Under the pieces are notes generated by a model. It was not told the DNA's origin. It did not search any database and worked only from the letters and a program-made list of their open reading frames with translations. DNA of 64,000 bases from Neobacillus sp. YX16 (GTDB taxonomy: Bacteria > Bacillota > Bacilli > Bacillales > Cytobacillaceae). The translations under genes and the position numbers were made by a program. Below, piece after piece: positions 34,037 to 43,594 of the stretch. The stretch is taken from assembly GCF_030123505.1 (NCBI RefSeq), contig NZ_CP126115.1, positions 2,432,001-2,496,000 of the forward strand, in the 5' to 3' direction. Numbering within the stretch: the first letter of the stretch is position 1; every line of letters begins with the position of its first letter.

Positions 34037-35749
34037 ATGCATTTAGGTCATCATTTAGTTGATTTATTAACAAAGATGAAGGTGGAGACTGTTTTTGGTC
34101 TACCAGGAGGACAAACTCTTCCTTATTACGATGCAATTAGAGAGAGTAATGGGAAAATCAAGCATATTTCGCTGCGTGCTGAGAAAAGTGCTGCATATGC
34201 TGCAGTAGCTTACTCACGCTTAACGAACAAGGTTGGTGTCTGTGATGCAACTGTTGGTCCAGGAGCTGCAGAATTTACTGCAGGCTTAGGTGAAGCATAC
34301 AATTCATCTACACCATTATTTGCATTATTTAGCGATATTCCATCAGATTGGGAGCATTTACGTGACCATGGTAATGCATCACAAGGATTTGACCAGCTTG
34401 AGATGGTTAAGCCTTTTACAAAATGGGCTGCAAGAGTTCCAAGTGCAGCTGCACTTCCGGACATGGTTCGAAATGCCTTTTTAAAATCTGTATCGGGAAG
34501 ACCAGGTCCAACAGTTCTGTCTGTCCATGAAGATATTTTTAAGCAGAAATGGGATGGGAAAGAATCAGATATTCCTTCAGATTTAGGTACATATCCTCGT
34601 CTCCGTCCTTGTGCAGATCGTTCTCAAATTGAAAAAGCAATCAAAATCTTGAAGGCTGCGAAGAAACCAATCCTGTTTGTTGGTGGTGGTGCGATGATAT
34701 CAAAAGCAGAAGTGGAAATTACTGAGTTAGCAGAAAGCTTATCCATTCCAGTTCTACAAACGTTTACAGGGCGTGGTGTCATTGCGGATGATCATCCACT
34801 AGCGATTGGTCTTACAGGTGGACTGGGCACACTATCTGGAAAGAAATTAGCAGAGGAAGCTGATGCTGTTTTTTTAATTGGCTTTAAATCTGGTCAAAAT
34901 TCTACATTTACATGGACAATTCCTTCCCCGAAACAAGTTGTTATCCATCTAGATATAGATGAAGCTGAAATTGGGCGAGTATTTAAAGCAGAGGTTGGTT
35001 TAGTCGGAGATGTGAAGCAGACCATTCAAGAAATGCTTCTTCAACTAAATAATGATTCAGATAAGCAGGAATACCCTGACCGACTTGAATGGATTCGTGC
35101 TGCTAAAAAGGAGTGGGAGGATTTCGTGTCGGATGAGCTTCGATCTGAGGGTAAGCTCCTAAAGCCTCAACAAGTTCTTGCAGCTCTTAATTCTATTTCA
35201 AACCCAGAGGATGTTCTTGTGTGTGATGCTAGCTTCTCAAGTGGCTGGGGTGGAACCTATTATAAGCATAAAACCGCTGGCAGAAAGGTAATCACTCCAA
35301 GAGGTTTGGCTGGATTAGGCTTTGGTCTACCTGCTGCAATTGGAGCAGCAGCTGCTGTTAAGGATGGAGAGGTTTACCTAATTGCAGGTGATGGAGGTTT
35401 CGGATATACCGTTGGAGAGCTCGCAACACTACAAGTCTACGGATTAAAGGTGACTATTATTGTGCTTGATAATCGAAATTGGGGATGGATGGAATGGTTA
35501 AATAAACTTAACTATCAAAAGGAATATTTTGATCTTCCTTCCATTGACTTCTCAAAGATTTCAGCAGGCTTTGGACTTAATGGATTACGCGCGAGGAACC
35601 AAAGGGAATTAACAGAAGCTTTACAGGATGCAAAAAAATCACCACTTTCTTCTATTATTCATGTTGATACTGCGTTATGGGAAACACCAGTGATTGGATT
35701 TAGAGAAGCAATAGGAAAAAATAATAAGCAACCAGTAAAATATATGTAA
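34037..35749 (+). CDS. ThDP-dependent enzyme of the acetolactate synthase/decarboxylase family
   Basis: 570 residues from ATG 34037, with TTGGAGGAA upstream. It has the three-domain ThDP fold: the N-terminal domain holds the cofactor-activating Glu49 (LRAEKSAAY), and the C-terminal domain holds the ThDP motif from GDGGFGYT (451-458) to LDNRN (477-481). It resembles large subunits of acetolactate synthase but has no small subunit gene and is under sigma-54 control with oxidoreductases. A biosynthetic role is therefore unlikely. Possible reactions are C-C cleavage of a 1,2-diketone (as in cyclohexane-1,2-dione hydrolase), 2-oxoacid decarboxylation or acyloin chemistry. The choice is open. Confidence 0.85.
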   Translation: MHLGHHLVDLLTKMKVETVFGLPGGQTLPYYDAIRESNGKIKHISLRAEKSAAYAAVAYSRLTNKVGVCDATVGPGAAEFTAGLGEAYNSSTPLFALFSDIPSDWEHLRDHGNASQGFDQLEMVKPFTKWAARVPSAAALPDMVRNAFLKSVSGRPGPTVLSVHEDIFKQKWDGKESDIPSDLGTYPRLRPCADRSQIEKAIKILKAAKKPILFVGGGAMISKAEVEITELAESLSIPVLQTFTGRGVIADDHPLAIGLTGGLGTLSGKKLAEEADAVFLIGFKSGQNSTFTWTIPSPKQVVIHLDIDEAEIGRVFKAEVGLVGDVKQTIQEMLLQLNNDSDKQEYPDRLEWIRAAKKEWEDFVSDELRSEGKLLKPQQVLAALNSISNPEDVLVCDASFSSGWGGTYYKHKTAGRKVITPRGLAGLGFGLPAAIGAAAAVKDGEVYLIAGDGGFGYTVGELATLQVYGLKVTIIVLDNRNWGWMEWLNKLNYQKEYFDLPSIDFSKISAGFGLNGLRARNQRELTEALQDAKKSPLSSIIHVDTALWETPVIGFREAIGKNNKQPVKYM

Positions 35750-35791
35750 ATGAGCTTTAACTTGTACCTGATTCCAAGGATGTGAGAATTT

Positions 35792-36604
35792 ATGGGGAAA
35801 TTAACAAATAAAACAGCATTAATAACAGGTGGAGCACGAGGAATTGGAAGAGCATATGCTCATAGATTAGCAGAATTAGGTGCAAATGTTGGGATTATCG
35901 ATCTCGACCTTCAATCCTTTAAACAATTTGATGCGGAAGCCAAAGCGATGACGGCAAACTCGATTATCGAAGAACTACAATGCAAGGGGACGCACTCGGC
36001 TGGAGCTGAAGCAGATGTTACTGACTTTGATCAAGTGAGTGAAGCTGTATCCAAAATAGCCTCTGAGCTTGGAGATATTGATATTCTCGTTGCTAATGCT
36101 GGTGGTGGTGCTGGAGGATTAGGAGATAGTATTGCTTCTTCAATGAATTTAGAGATGTTTAAACAAGTTGTTGAACGAAATCTATATGGGACTGTTAACT
36201 CTGTAACGGCTGTAGTACCAATGATGAAAAAGAATCGTTATGGAAAGATTGTAACTGTCTCTTCACAAGCAGGGATCCAGGCAACACCAGATGGGTCTTA
36301 TGCTCACTATGGTTCTGCTAAAGCCGGAATCATCATGTACACCAAATATCTAGCTCAGGATCTCGGTCAATTTGGAATCAATGTGAATTGTATAGCCCCT
36401 GGATATATTGGGACTGGCAGGTTAATGGGTGACTTTGAGCGAATGGGAATAGCTAACATTATAAAAAACATTGCATTAAAACGAATTGGCACGCCAGAGG
36501 ATTGTGCAAACGCAATCGAATTTTTAACTACAAACTTATCAGATTATGTAACAGGTACAGTACTAGATGTTGGTGGAGGTTGTATTCGGGGAGGGAATAT
36601 TTGA
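35792..36604 (+). CDS. SDR oxidoreductase 1 (NAD-type)
   Basis: 270 residues, classical short-chain dehydrogenase. The glycine loop TGGARGIGRAYA is at 13-24. Asp at the end of strand 2 (GIIDLD) indicates NAD(H). The NAG motif is ANAGGG, and catalytic Ser and Tyr-x-x-x-Lys lie in VSSQAG and YGSAKAG. An insertion after strand 2 (LQSFKQFDAEAKAMTANS) is as seen in carveol-dehydrogenase-like SDRs that oxidise cyclic alcohols. It is 42 bases after the ThDP gene and ends at a terminator, forming a two-gene operon. Confidence 0.9.
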   Translation: MGKLTNKTALITGGARGIGRAYAHRLAELGANVGIIDLDLQSFKQFDAEAKAMTANSIIEELQCKGTHSAGAEADVTDFDQVSEAVSKIASELGDIDILVANAGGGAGGLGDSIASSMNLEMFKQVVERNLYGTVNSVTAVVPMMKKNRYGKIVTVSSQAGIQATPDGSYAHYGSAKAGIIMYTKYLAQDLGQFGINVNCIAPGYIGTGRLMGDFERMGIANIIKNIALKRIGTPEDCANAIEFLTTNLSDYVTGTVLDVGGGCIRGGNI

Positions 36605-36610
36605 AATGGG

Positions 36611-36650
36611 GAGAAAAGACACACTTTTATAAAAAGTGTGTCTTTTCTAT
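36611..36650 (+). terminator. Intrinsic terminator of operon 3
   Basis: AGAAAAGACACACTTTTT / AAAAAGTGTGTCTTTTCT near-perfect hairpin with a very short loop. The 3' arm carries the T-rich tract. Confidence 0.85.
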
Positions 36651-36736
36651 ACACTAAAATAAATTTACAAATAATCCAATAATTCATAAAATTAATAAAC
36701 TCTAGCGAAAATACTAAATTTTTTAAATTTTTATTT

Positions 36737-36752
36737 TGGCACGGTACTTGCA
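36737..36752 (+). promoter_or_regulatory. Sigma-54 promoter 4
   Basis: TGGCACGGTACTTGCA, a perfect -24/-12 match, with GG at 36738-36739 and GC at 36750-36751. Start expected near 36763, leaving a leader of about 298 bases that contains repeat copy D. Confidence 0.9.
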
Positions 36753-36804
36753 AGTATATTTATTGAAATGTCAATTTTTTGACTAAAAAGATTTGATAAA
36801 GGGA

Positions 36805-36945
36805 ACTGGTGAATTTGTACTTTGATGATTGGAGCGAAATACACGGGACTCTTGCGGGAAAAGACCAAGCAGGATCGCAAGCGACGAGTAGGCTCCCGGA
36901 CCGGCAGCGGAAATAGAGTGCATGCAGTGGAAATCAACATCGAGG
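36805..36945. repeat. Diverged GC-rich repeat, copy D, in the leader of operon 4
   Basis: It shares with copies A-C the order of blocks: GGAGCG, CGGGACTC, GCGGGA, GCAAGCGACGAGTAGGCTCCCGGACCGGC in outline, GCGGAAA, and a closing GAAATCAACA. Spacing and many bases differ. It sits between the -12 box of promoter 4 and the first gene, so it should be transcribed. Confidence 0.6.
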
Positions 36946-37060
36946 TATAACAGTTCTTTATAATCAAACTAAAATGTATACGATTACATTCCGGAATTTT
37001 CTTTTTAGTAGAAAAATTGGGTAAGCAAGAGAGAACAACTTTCTATAAGGGGGACTTAAG

Positions 37061-38233
37061 ATGAATCAATTAGGATTTTTTAAAAACCCTACCCAAATTA
37101 CATACGGTATAGGGGCAACTAAACAATTACGAGACATACTGGACCGAGAAGGATTTAAAAATGTTCTAATCATCACAGATGCTGGAATTATGAAAACCGG
37201 ATTAATCGACCAGCTTACTAGACAACTAGATAATATCAATTATGGGATTTTCGATGATACAAAACCAAATCCAACTGTAACAAATTGTAACGATGCATTG
37301 AAGCTGTTACGTGAAGTGCAAGCAGATGTAGTCGTAGTAATGGGTGGTGGAAGCTCAATTGATGTAGCAAAAGCAGTATGTCTCCTTGCTACGAATGAAG
37401 GGTCGATTGTCGGTTATGAAGGCATCGATACATTTGCAAATGACCTTTTACCACTTGTAGCGATACCAACAACAGCTGGTACTGCTAGTGAGGTAACAAA
37501 TTTCACAGTTATCACTGATGAAGAACGTCAATATAAGCTTACAGTCGGTGGGGTTCGATTAGCACCAAAGTATGCGTTGGTTGACCCAGCTGTTACGATT
37601 TCCCTGCCAGCTCATATTACGGCTGCTACAGGACTAGACGCACTTGTCCATGCACTTGAATCCTATACTTCGAAAATGGCAAACCCAATTTCTAAGGCGC
37701 TTGCAAGAGAAGCAATCCGTAAAATCAGTGCGAACCTTAGACAAGCTGTTTTTAGCGGGGACAACATCGTTGCGAGAGACAATATGATGATGGGAAGTCT
37801 GCTTGCAGGACTAGCCTTTAATAATACTAGATTAGGAAATTGTCATGCATTAAGTCATCCCGTGAGTGCAATCTATGGTGTACCGCATGGAATAGCGAAT
37901 TCAATCTTAATCCCACATGTAATGGAATTTAATGCATTAGCTGTTCCGGAACTTTTCAGTGATATAGCCGAAGATATGGGAGAAAATTTGGAAGGTCTTA
38001 CCCTTATGGAAAAAGCATATGCGGCCGTTGAAGCTGTTAAAAAGCTTTCCAAAGATATTAATATTCCAACTGATTTTTCACAATACAAGGTTGATGGAAG
38101 TCAAATTGATCGTATGACAAGAGATGCAATGTTAAGTGGAAATATAGCAGTAAACCCAAGAAAAACATCCTATGAGGATGTTGTTGAGCTTTATAAAAAG
38201 TCGATAGGTGGTGTGTTTGTTGAAGCTCTTTGA
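37061..38233 (+). CDS. Iron-containing alcohol dehydrogenase
   Basis: 390 residues, group III metal-dependent alcohol dehydrogenase. The NAD loop is VVMGGGSSIDVAKAV (about 95-109). The metal site is made of Asp/His residues in TGLDALVHALE and in NCHALSHPVSAIYGVPHGIAN (the G-x-x-H-G-x-A-N pattern is clear). It oxidises or reduces small alcohols and diols. It is the first gene of the long operon 4; AAGGGGGACTT precedes the ATG. It overlaps the next gene by 14 bases. Confidence 0.92.
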   Translation: MNQLGFFKNPTQITYGIGATKQLRDILDREGFKNVLIITDAGIMKTGLIDQLTRQLDNINYGIFDDTKPNPTVTNCNDALKLLREVQADVVVVMGGGSSIDVAKAVCLLATNEGSIVGYEGIDTFANDLLPLVAIPTTAGTASEVTNFTVITDEERQYKLTVGGVRLAPKYALVDPAVTISLPAHITAATGLDALVHALESYTSKMANPISKALAREAIRKISANLRQAVFSGDNIVARDNMMMGSLLAGLAFNNTRLGNCHALSHPVSAIYGVPHGIANSILIPHVMEFNALAVPELFSDIAEDMGENLEGLTLMEKAYAAVEAVKKLSKDINIPTDFSQYKVDGSQIDRMTRDAMLSGNIAVNPRKTSYEDVVELYKKSIGGVFVEAL

Positions 38234-38978
38234 TTTAACAGGTAAAACTGCACTCGTAACGGGTGGTGGAAGAGGAATAGGTAAATCAATCGCTCTTGCT
38301 TTAGCAGAGGCAGGTGCCAATGTAGCGGTAACGAGTAGAACGGAAAACGAATTAATTGGGGTTGCCGAAGAAATCACCAACCTATCAAGAAAAGCGTATT
38401 ACAAAGCGGTCGATATAAGAGATAAAGCTGCCATTGCAAGCTTTGTAAAGGAAATCGTAGAAAGTGAAGGGAAGATTGATATTCTTGTAAATGGTGCTGG
38501 AACCAATAAGAGAGTTTCCTTCTTAGATATTACTGAAGAAGATTGGGATTTTGTTATGGATGTCAATGTGAAAAGTGTTGTTTATGCTTCTCAAGCAGTT
38601 ATTCCATATATGCAAAAACAAAAATATGGAAAAATCATAAATATTGCATCCTTAACAAGCGAAATTGGTCTGCCGAATATGCCAGCATATGGTACAAGTA
38701 AAGGTGCAGTAGCTCAGTTAACAAAAGCTTTAGCAGTTGATTTCGCTGAGGACGGAATTTTTACAAATGCAATTGGTCCAGGTTATTTCAAAACAGAAAT
38801 GACGAAGGTGGTTTTTGAAAATAAAGAAAAAGTGGAATGGATGAAATCAAGAATTCCGTTAAGAAGAACAGGAGAGGTTGAAGAGCTACAAGGAGCTGCT
38901 GTGTTTTTAGCTTCTGATGCTTCAAATTATATTACCGGTCAAACGATTTACGTTGATGGCGGTTGGTTAATCTCTTAA
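38220..38978 (+). CDS. SDR oxidoreductase 2 (NADP-type by sequence)
   Basis: 252 residues from TTG 38220, with AGGTGG upstream inside the previous gene; nearby GTG codons are alternatives. The glycine loop is TGGGRGIG. Strand 2 ends in TSRTEN, with Arg suggesting NADPH preference. NGAG, ASLTSEIG and YGTSKGA give the catalytic residues. It is gluconate 5-dehydrogenase/3-oxoacyl-reductase-like. It is translationally coupled to the iron alcohol dehydrogenase. Substrate is unknown, presumably a hydroxyketone or related intermediate. Confidence 0.9.
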   Translation: MKLFDLTGKTALVTGGGRGIGKSIALALAEAGANVAVTSRTENELIGVAEEITNLSRKAYYKAVDIRDKAAIASFVKEIVESEGKIDILVNGAGTNKRVSFLDITEEDWDFVMDVNVKSVVYASQAVIPYMQKQKYGKIINIASLTSEIGLPNMPAYGTSKGAVAQLTKALAVDFAEDGIFTNAIGPGYFKTEMTKVVFENKEKVEWMKSRIPLRRTGEVEELQGAAVFLASDASNYITGQTIYVDGGWLIS

Positions 38979-39002
38979 AAAATATTGGAAGGAAGGCTAT
39001 AA

Positions 39003-40226
39003 ATGAAAAAATATTTATCACTTTTACTCGTTGCATTTTTATTATTGTTATCGGCATGTGGTTCAAATGAGTCAAGTGGAGAGTCATCAGACTCATTAAA
39101 AATCGGAGCATTATTCCCATTAACTGGGGACTTAGCATTACTAGGTGAGGAAAGCTTTCGTGGAGTCGAGCTAGCCGTTGAAGAGTTTAATAAAAATGGT
39201 GGGGTAAATGGGAAAGAGATTGAGCTTGTTAAAGGTGATGCTCCAGACGCTGACGCAGGTCAAGCTGAGGCAAACCGTCTAGTAAACCAGGAAAATATTA
39301 AAGCAATTGTAGGGTCATATTCAAGTTCAATCTCATTTGCAGCAAGTGAAGTAACAGAAAGAAATGGAGCTCTATATTGGGAGCTTGGCGCGGTTTCTGA
39401 CTCTGTAACAGACCGTCAATATAAATATGTATTACGTACAAACCCACCAGCTTCTTACTTTTCGAAAGTAAATATTGATTTCATTAAAGAAGTTGTAACT
39501 GAAAAGCTAGGAAAAGATCTTGGTGATATTAAAGTAGCAATTGCACATGAGGATTCAACTTACGGAACAACGATTGCAGAAGAAGCTAAAAAGTTAGCAG
39601 ACTCTGAAGGAATTGAAATTGTTACAACTGAAGGTTATAGCTCAAGTACAAATGATTTAAGCTCTGTTATTTTAAATCTAAAAAATGCAAACCCAGATGT
39701 AGTTATCGCAGTATCGTACTTAAATGATGCAATACTTTTAGCAAGACAAAGTGAAGAACTAGGATTTAAAGTGCCAGTATTTATCGGAAATGGTGGAGGT
39801 CACACAATGAAAGACTTCCAGGATGCAGTTGGTAATCTTGCAGATGGATTATTTAATATTGACTTCCCGCAATATAGCATCAATCGTGAATCTACACCTG
39901 GAATGGACGAATTCTTAGAAATGTATAAGGAAAAATATGGTTCTGATCCACGTTCAGGTCACTCATTAACAAACTATATGGGTATGAAGGTTGTTCTTGA
40001 TGTTCTATCTGAAGTAGGAGAAGTAAATCCAGACAAATTAAAGGAAGAAGCTTTAAAATATAAAGCTGAAGAAGGAACAACTGCAACTGGTTGGGGAGTA
40101 GAATTCGATCCTAAGGATGGTCAAAACCAAAAAGGTTCACCTTACCTACATCAATGGATTGATGATGAATTATTAACTGTATGGCCAGAAAATGTATCAG
40201 TTGAAGAACCACAATTCAATAAATAA
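39003..40226 (+). CDS. ABC substrate-binding lipoprotein (Leu/Ile/Val type) 2
   Basis: 407 residues. The lipobox is LSAC (about Cys20), and the mature domain starts with GALFPLTGDLALLGEESFRG, identical in that stretch to binding protein 1. It precedes its permease and ATPase genes directly, so this is the cognate receptor of the transporter. Long runs such as NIDFPQY and GNGGGHTM are shared between both copies. The ligand is probably the pathway substrate, by inference from co-regulation. Confidence 0.92.
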   Translation: MKKYLSLLLVAFLLLLSACGSNESSGESSDSLKIGALFPLTGDLALLGEESFRGVELAVEEFNKNGGVNGKEIELVKGDAPDADAGQAEANRLVNQENIKAIVGSYSSSISFAASEVTERNGALYWELGAVSDSVTDRQYKYVLRTNPPASYFSKVNIDFIKEVVTEKLGKDLGDIKVAIAHEDSTYGTTIAEEAKKLADSEGIEIVTTEGYSSSTNDLSSVILNLKNANPDVVIAVSYLNDAILLARQSEELGFKVPVFIGNGGGHTMKDFQDAVGNLADGLFNIDFPQYSINRESTPGMDEFLEMYKEKYGSDPRSGHSLTNYMGMKVVLDVLSEVGEVNPDKLKEEALKYKAEEGTTATGWGVEFDPKDGQNQKGSPYLHQWIDDELLTVWPENVSVEEPQFNK

Positions 40227-40296
40227 GCATATTTCCTCTAATTTAAGAAGAGAAGAAATTCTCTTCTTGAAAATCATAGATTTCGAGGTGAATTTA

Positions 40297-41175
40297 ATGA
40301 CGATATTGCAAACCCTTATTTCAGGATTATTATTAGGAGGAATTTACTCCTTAATCAGTATGGGATTAAATTTAATACTTGGAGTTGTCAGAATCGTTAA
40401 CTTTGCACATGGTGAATTTTTAATGATCGCGATGTATTTGAGCTTTGTTTTCTATTCGACGATGGGCTTGGATCCATATGTTTCAGGAATTCTCGTTATT
40501 GCTTGTCTATTCATATTAGGTTTGATTACCCAAAGATTTTTAATTCAGCCAATATTGGATACACCTGATACGACAAAAATCTTTGTAACATTAGGATTAT
40601 CCATTGCACTTCAAAACCTTGCATTAATGACAATGGGAGCAAACCATATGTCAGTACGCACAAGCTACCAATCATCTGTTATAAGTATCGGCGAGCTTGC
40701 GATTAGTATTCCAAGGCTAATCTCCTTCATCGTTGCTATTTCTGTAGCTGCTCTTTTATATCTTTTCCTTCAAAAAACTATGGTTGGAAAAGCAGTACGT
40801 GCCGTATCTATGCAACGTCAAGCCGCACACTTAATGGGAATTAATGTGAAAAAAATCTACCTTCTTGCGTTCGGTATTGGTATTGGACTTGTAGGATTAG
40901 CTGGTTCCATGCTGACACCTATCTATTCAGTTTATCCTACGCTAGGAACCTCCTTCGTTCTTATCGCGTTTGTTGTCGTCGTATTAGGTGGAATGGGATC
41001 TATGTTCGGTGCATTCTTTGGTGGTCTCATTATCGGATTAGTAGAAGCACTTTCTGGTGTGCTTTTGGAAACAGGATTAAAAGAAGCTGTATATTTCGCA
41101 ATATTTATTCTAGTACTGTTATTCCGTCCTTCTGGCATATTTGGCCTAGGTAAGGGTGCAGAGGAGGTAGGGTAA
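40297..41175 (+). CDS. livH: Branched-chain-type ABC permease LivH
   Basis: 292 residues from ATG 40297, with CGAGGTGA upstream; in-frame codons further upstream are not supported. About eight membrane helices. GLLLGGIYSLISMGLNLILGVVRIVNFAHGEF and the loop VVLGGMGSMFGAFFGGLIIG are LivH hallmarks. It forms the channel with LivM. It is followed by livM after 3 bases. Confidence 0.93.
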   Translation: MTILQTLISGLLLGGIYSLISMGLNLILGVVRIVNFAHGEFLMIAMYLSFVFYSTMGLDPYVSGILVIACLFILGLITQRFLIQPILDTPDTTKIFVTLGLSIALQNLALMTMGANHMSVRTSYQSSVISIGELAISIPRLISFIVAISVAALLYLFLQKTMVGKAVRAVSMQRQAAHLMGINVKKIYLLAFGIGIGLVGLAGSMLTPIYSVYPTLGTSFVLIAFVVVVLGGMGSMFGAFFGGLIIGLVEALSGVLLETGLKEAVYFAIFILVLLFRPSGIFGLGKGAEEVG

Positions 41176-41178
41176 AAT

Positions 41179-42186
41179 ATGAATATCATTAAATCTAATA
41201 AGTTTCTGATTGGATTAATCATCGTTGCTTTAGTTATACCATTATTCGTAGAAAGTAAATTTCATTTAAATACGTTAATTTTAATCTTAATGTTTGCTAC
41301 GATTGCTAGTGCATGGAATATTCTTGGAGGATATGCAGGTCAATTATCCTTAGGTCATACAATCTTTTTCGGTCTTGGTGCCTATACGTCAACATTACTA
41401 TATTTAAATTATGGATTATCTCCATGGATTGGCTTATTTATTGCAGCAGCAATTTCAATTTTAGTTGGGATTTTTATAGGGTGGCCAACATTCCGTTTAC
41501 GAGGGACATATTTCTCACTTGCTACAATTGCATTTGCAGAGGTTGTGAGACATATCGCTTTATACTGGAGAGATCTTACGAATGGTTCGATGGGTGTAAA
41601 CATTCGATTTGAACCAGGGGTTGCAAATTTAATTTTCCGTGAATATAGCTCTTACTATTATTTTGCACTTGTTTTATTCTTGTTTGCTCTTGCTATCGTT
41701 TACTATGTAGATCGAACAAGAATTGGTTATTATTTGAAGGCGATTCGTGAAAATGAAGATAGTGCAGCGACACTAGGAATTAATGTTACAAAGTACAAAA
41801 TGATTGCAATGATCATGAGTGCAGGGCTAACTGGGATTGCAGGTGTACTATATGCACAGTTTATGCTCTTCTTTGAACCAGATTCGGTGTTTAACCTGAA
41901 CTTCTCAATTGAGATTGCATTGATTACGATTGTTGGAGGCATGGGTACAATCTTTGGTCCGGTACTAGGAGCTGTAATCATTGTTCCGCTAAATGAAATC
42001 ATGCGTTCTTCCTTCCCTGAACTAAGTGGGATGAACTATTTCATATACGGTATAGCTCTTATCCTAATCGTGTCCTTTATGCCAAATGGATTATTACCAC
42101 TTCTAAAGAAAATTCCGGCAAAATTTAAATCTAAGAAACTGCTAGATGTTAAGGGAGGGACAGATATTGATTCTTCAAGTAAATAA
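41179..42186 (+). CDS. livM: Branched-chain-type ABC permease LivM
   Basis: 335 residues, about ten membrane helices. [23 protein letters not shown] and [17 protein letters not shown], the latter being the ATPase-contacting loop, are typical. GAGGTAGGG precedes the ATG. It overlaps livG by 20 bases, which indicates coupled translation. Confidence 0.93.
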   Translation: MNIIKSNKFLIGLIIVALVIPLFVESKFHLNTLILILMFATIASAWNILGGYAGQLSLGHTIFFGLGAYTSTLLYLNYGLSPWIGLFIAAAISILVGIFIGWPTFRLRGTYFSLATIAFAEVVRHIALYWRDLTNGSMGVNIRFEPGVANLIFREYSSYYYFALVLFLFALAIVYYVDRTRIGYYLKAIRENEDSAATLGINVTKYKMIAMIMSAGLTGIAGVLYAQFMLFFEPDSVFNLNFSIEIALITIVGGMGTIFGPVLGAVIIVPLNEIMRSSFPELSGMNYFIYGIALILIVSFMPNGLLPLLKKIPAKFKSKKLLDVKGGTDIDSSSK

Positions 42187-42889
42187 TGTTGCCAAACAAT
42201 TTGGTGGCTTAAAAGCTGTTAATGATGTCAGCTTTGATGTAAATAAAGATGAAATTCTCGGGATTATTGGACCGAATGGAGCTGGGAAGACGACCTTGTT
42301 TAATTTAATTTCTGGTTCCTTTCCTGTAACATCTGGGACGGTTTCATTCGCTGGTGAAAACATTACGAATAAAAAGCCTTTTGTAATCTGTAAAAAAGGT
42401 ATAGGTAGAACATATCAGGTGGTTAAACCATTTGGTGGAATTACGGTTTTAGAAAATGTAATGGTTGGTGCCTTTAATTCTACAACAAGTACGAAAGAGG
42501 CAAGAAAGATTGCCTTAGAGATATTAGAAAAAGTTGGCTTAGATAATAAGAAGGATTATGTTGGGAAAAGTCTTACGATTGCTGACAAGAAGAGATTAGA
42601 AGTAGCAAAAGCATTGGCTACAAAGCCCAAACTATTATTACTTGATGAGGTAATGGCTGGTTTGAATCCTACAGAGGTTCAGGAAATCATTCCAGTTATT
42701 AAATCCATTAAGGACAGTGGAATTACGATCATTATCATCGAACATATTATGGAAGTTATTATGAGCCTTTGTGATCGTATTATTGTTATCCATCATGGTG
42801 AAAAAATTGCTGAAGGTACCCCAAAGGAAATTACAAATAATGAAGAGGTAATTAAAGCATATTTTGGGGAGGAAGTGTCTCATGCTTAA
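42167..42889 (+). CDS. livG: ABC ATPase LivG
   Basis: 240 residues from TTG 42167, with AAGGGAGGGA seven to eight bases upstream. An ATG 21 bases earlier is in frame but has no site. Walker [10 protein letters not shown] is near residue 36. Walker [14 protein letters not shown] is near 162. The usual ABC signature LSGGQ is altered to [11 protein letters not shown], a change often seen in LivG-type proteins. It energises transport with LivF. Confidence 0.92.
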   Translation: MILQVNNVAKQFGGLKAVNDVSFDVNKDEILGIIGPNGAGKTTLFNLISGSFPVTSGTVSFAGENITNKKPFVICKKGIGRTYQVVKPFGGITVLENVMVGAFNSTTSTKEARKIALEILEKVGLDNKKDYVGKSLTIADKKRLEVAKALATKPKLLLLDEVMAGLNPTEVQEIIPVIKSIKDSGITIIIIEHIMEVIMSLCDRIIVIHHGEKIAEGTPKEITNNEEVIKAYFGEEVSHA

Positions 42890-43586
42890 ATTGGAAAATA
42901 TTAATCTATTTTACGGTGAAATTCAGGCATTATGGGATCTTTCTTTGGAAATTAAAGAAGGCGAAATCGCAGCCCTTTTAGGTGCAAATGCTGCAGGAAA
43001 GTCCAGCACAATTAATGCGATTTCTGGTTTAGAAAAGATAACAAGCGGTCAAATAACGTTCCTTGGTAAAGAGATTCACAAGATGAGTCCACATGAAATC
43101 GTCGAAGAAGGAATTATCCAGGTACCAGAGGGAAGAAAATTATTCAATTATATGACCATTCAGGAAAACCTCGAATTAGGAGCCTATTCTAAAAGAGCTA
43201 GAAAGGACTTCAAAAAGAACATGAAAATGGTCTATGATTTATTCCCAATCCTTGAAGAACGGAAAAAGCAATTTGCTGGAGATATGAGTGGTGGGCAGCA
43301 GCAAATGTGTGCGATCGCAAGGGGGTTAATGGCAAGTCCGAAATTACTTATTATAGATGAGCTATCGTTAGGGTTGGCTCCAATCCTTGTCCAAAAGCTT
43401 TTAAGAGCGTTGGTCGATATTAATAAAACAGGGCTAACTATCTTACTTGTTGAACAAAATGTAAAACAATCATTAGCCATTTCAAAGGAAGCTTATGTTT
43501 TAGAGAATGGTAGATTAGCTCTTTCAGGGAATGCAGAAAAGTTATTAGATGATCCACATCTAAAGAAAGCTTATTTAGGAATGTAG
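42882..43586 (+). CDS. livF: ABC ATPase LivF
   Basis: 234 residues from ATG 42882, with GGGGAGGAA upstream, overlapping livG by 8 bases. Walker A is GANAAGKSS, with Ala where Gly is usual. The signature DMSGGQQQM and Walker B LLIIDELSLGLAP follow. VPEGRKLFNYMTIQENL is characteristic of LivF. It completes the transporter set. Confidence 0.93.
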   Translation: MLKLENINLFYGEIQALWDLSLEIKEGEIAALLGANAAGKSSTINAISGLEKITSGQITFLGKEIHKMSPHEIVEEGIIQVPEGRKLFNYMTIQENLELGAYSKRARKDFKKNMKMVYDLFPILEERKKQFAGDMSGGQQQMCAIARGLMASPKLLIIDELSLGLAPILVQKLLRALVDINKTGLTILLVEQNVKQSLAISKEAYVLENGRLALSGNAEKLLDDPHLKKAYLGM

Positions 43587-43594
43587 GTGTTTCC

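Noticed and set aside
41730..42002. Antisense ORFs within livM and other genes (for example 11081-11413, 48253-48627, 58202-58603)
   Set aside because: They mirror the codon pattern of strongly supported membrane or enzyme genes on the opposite strand and lack ribosome sites.
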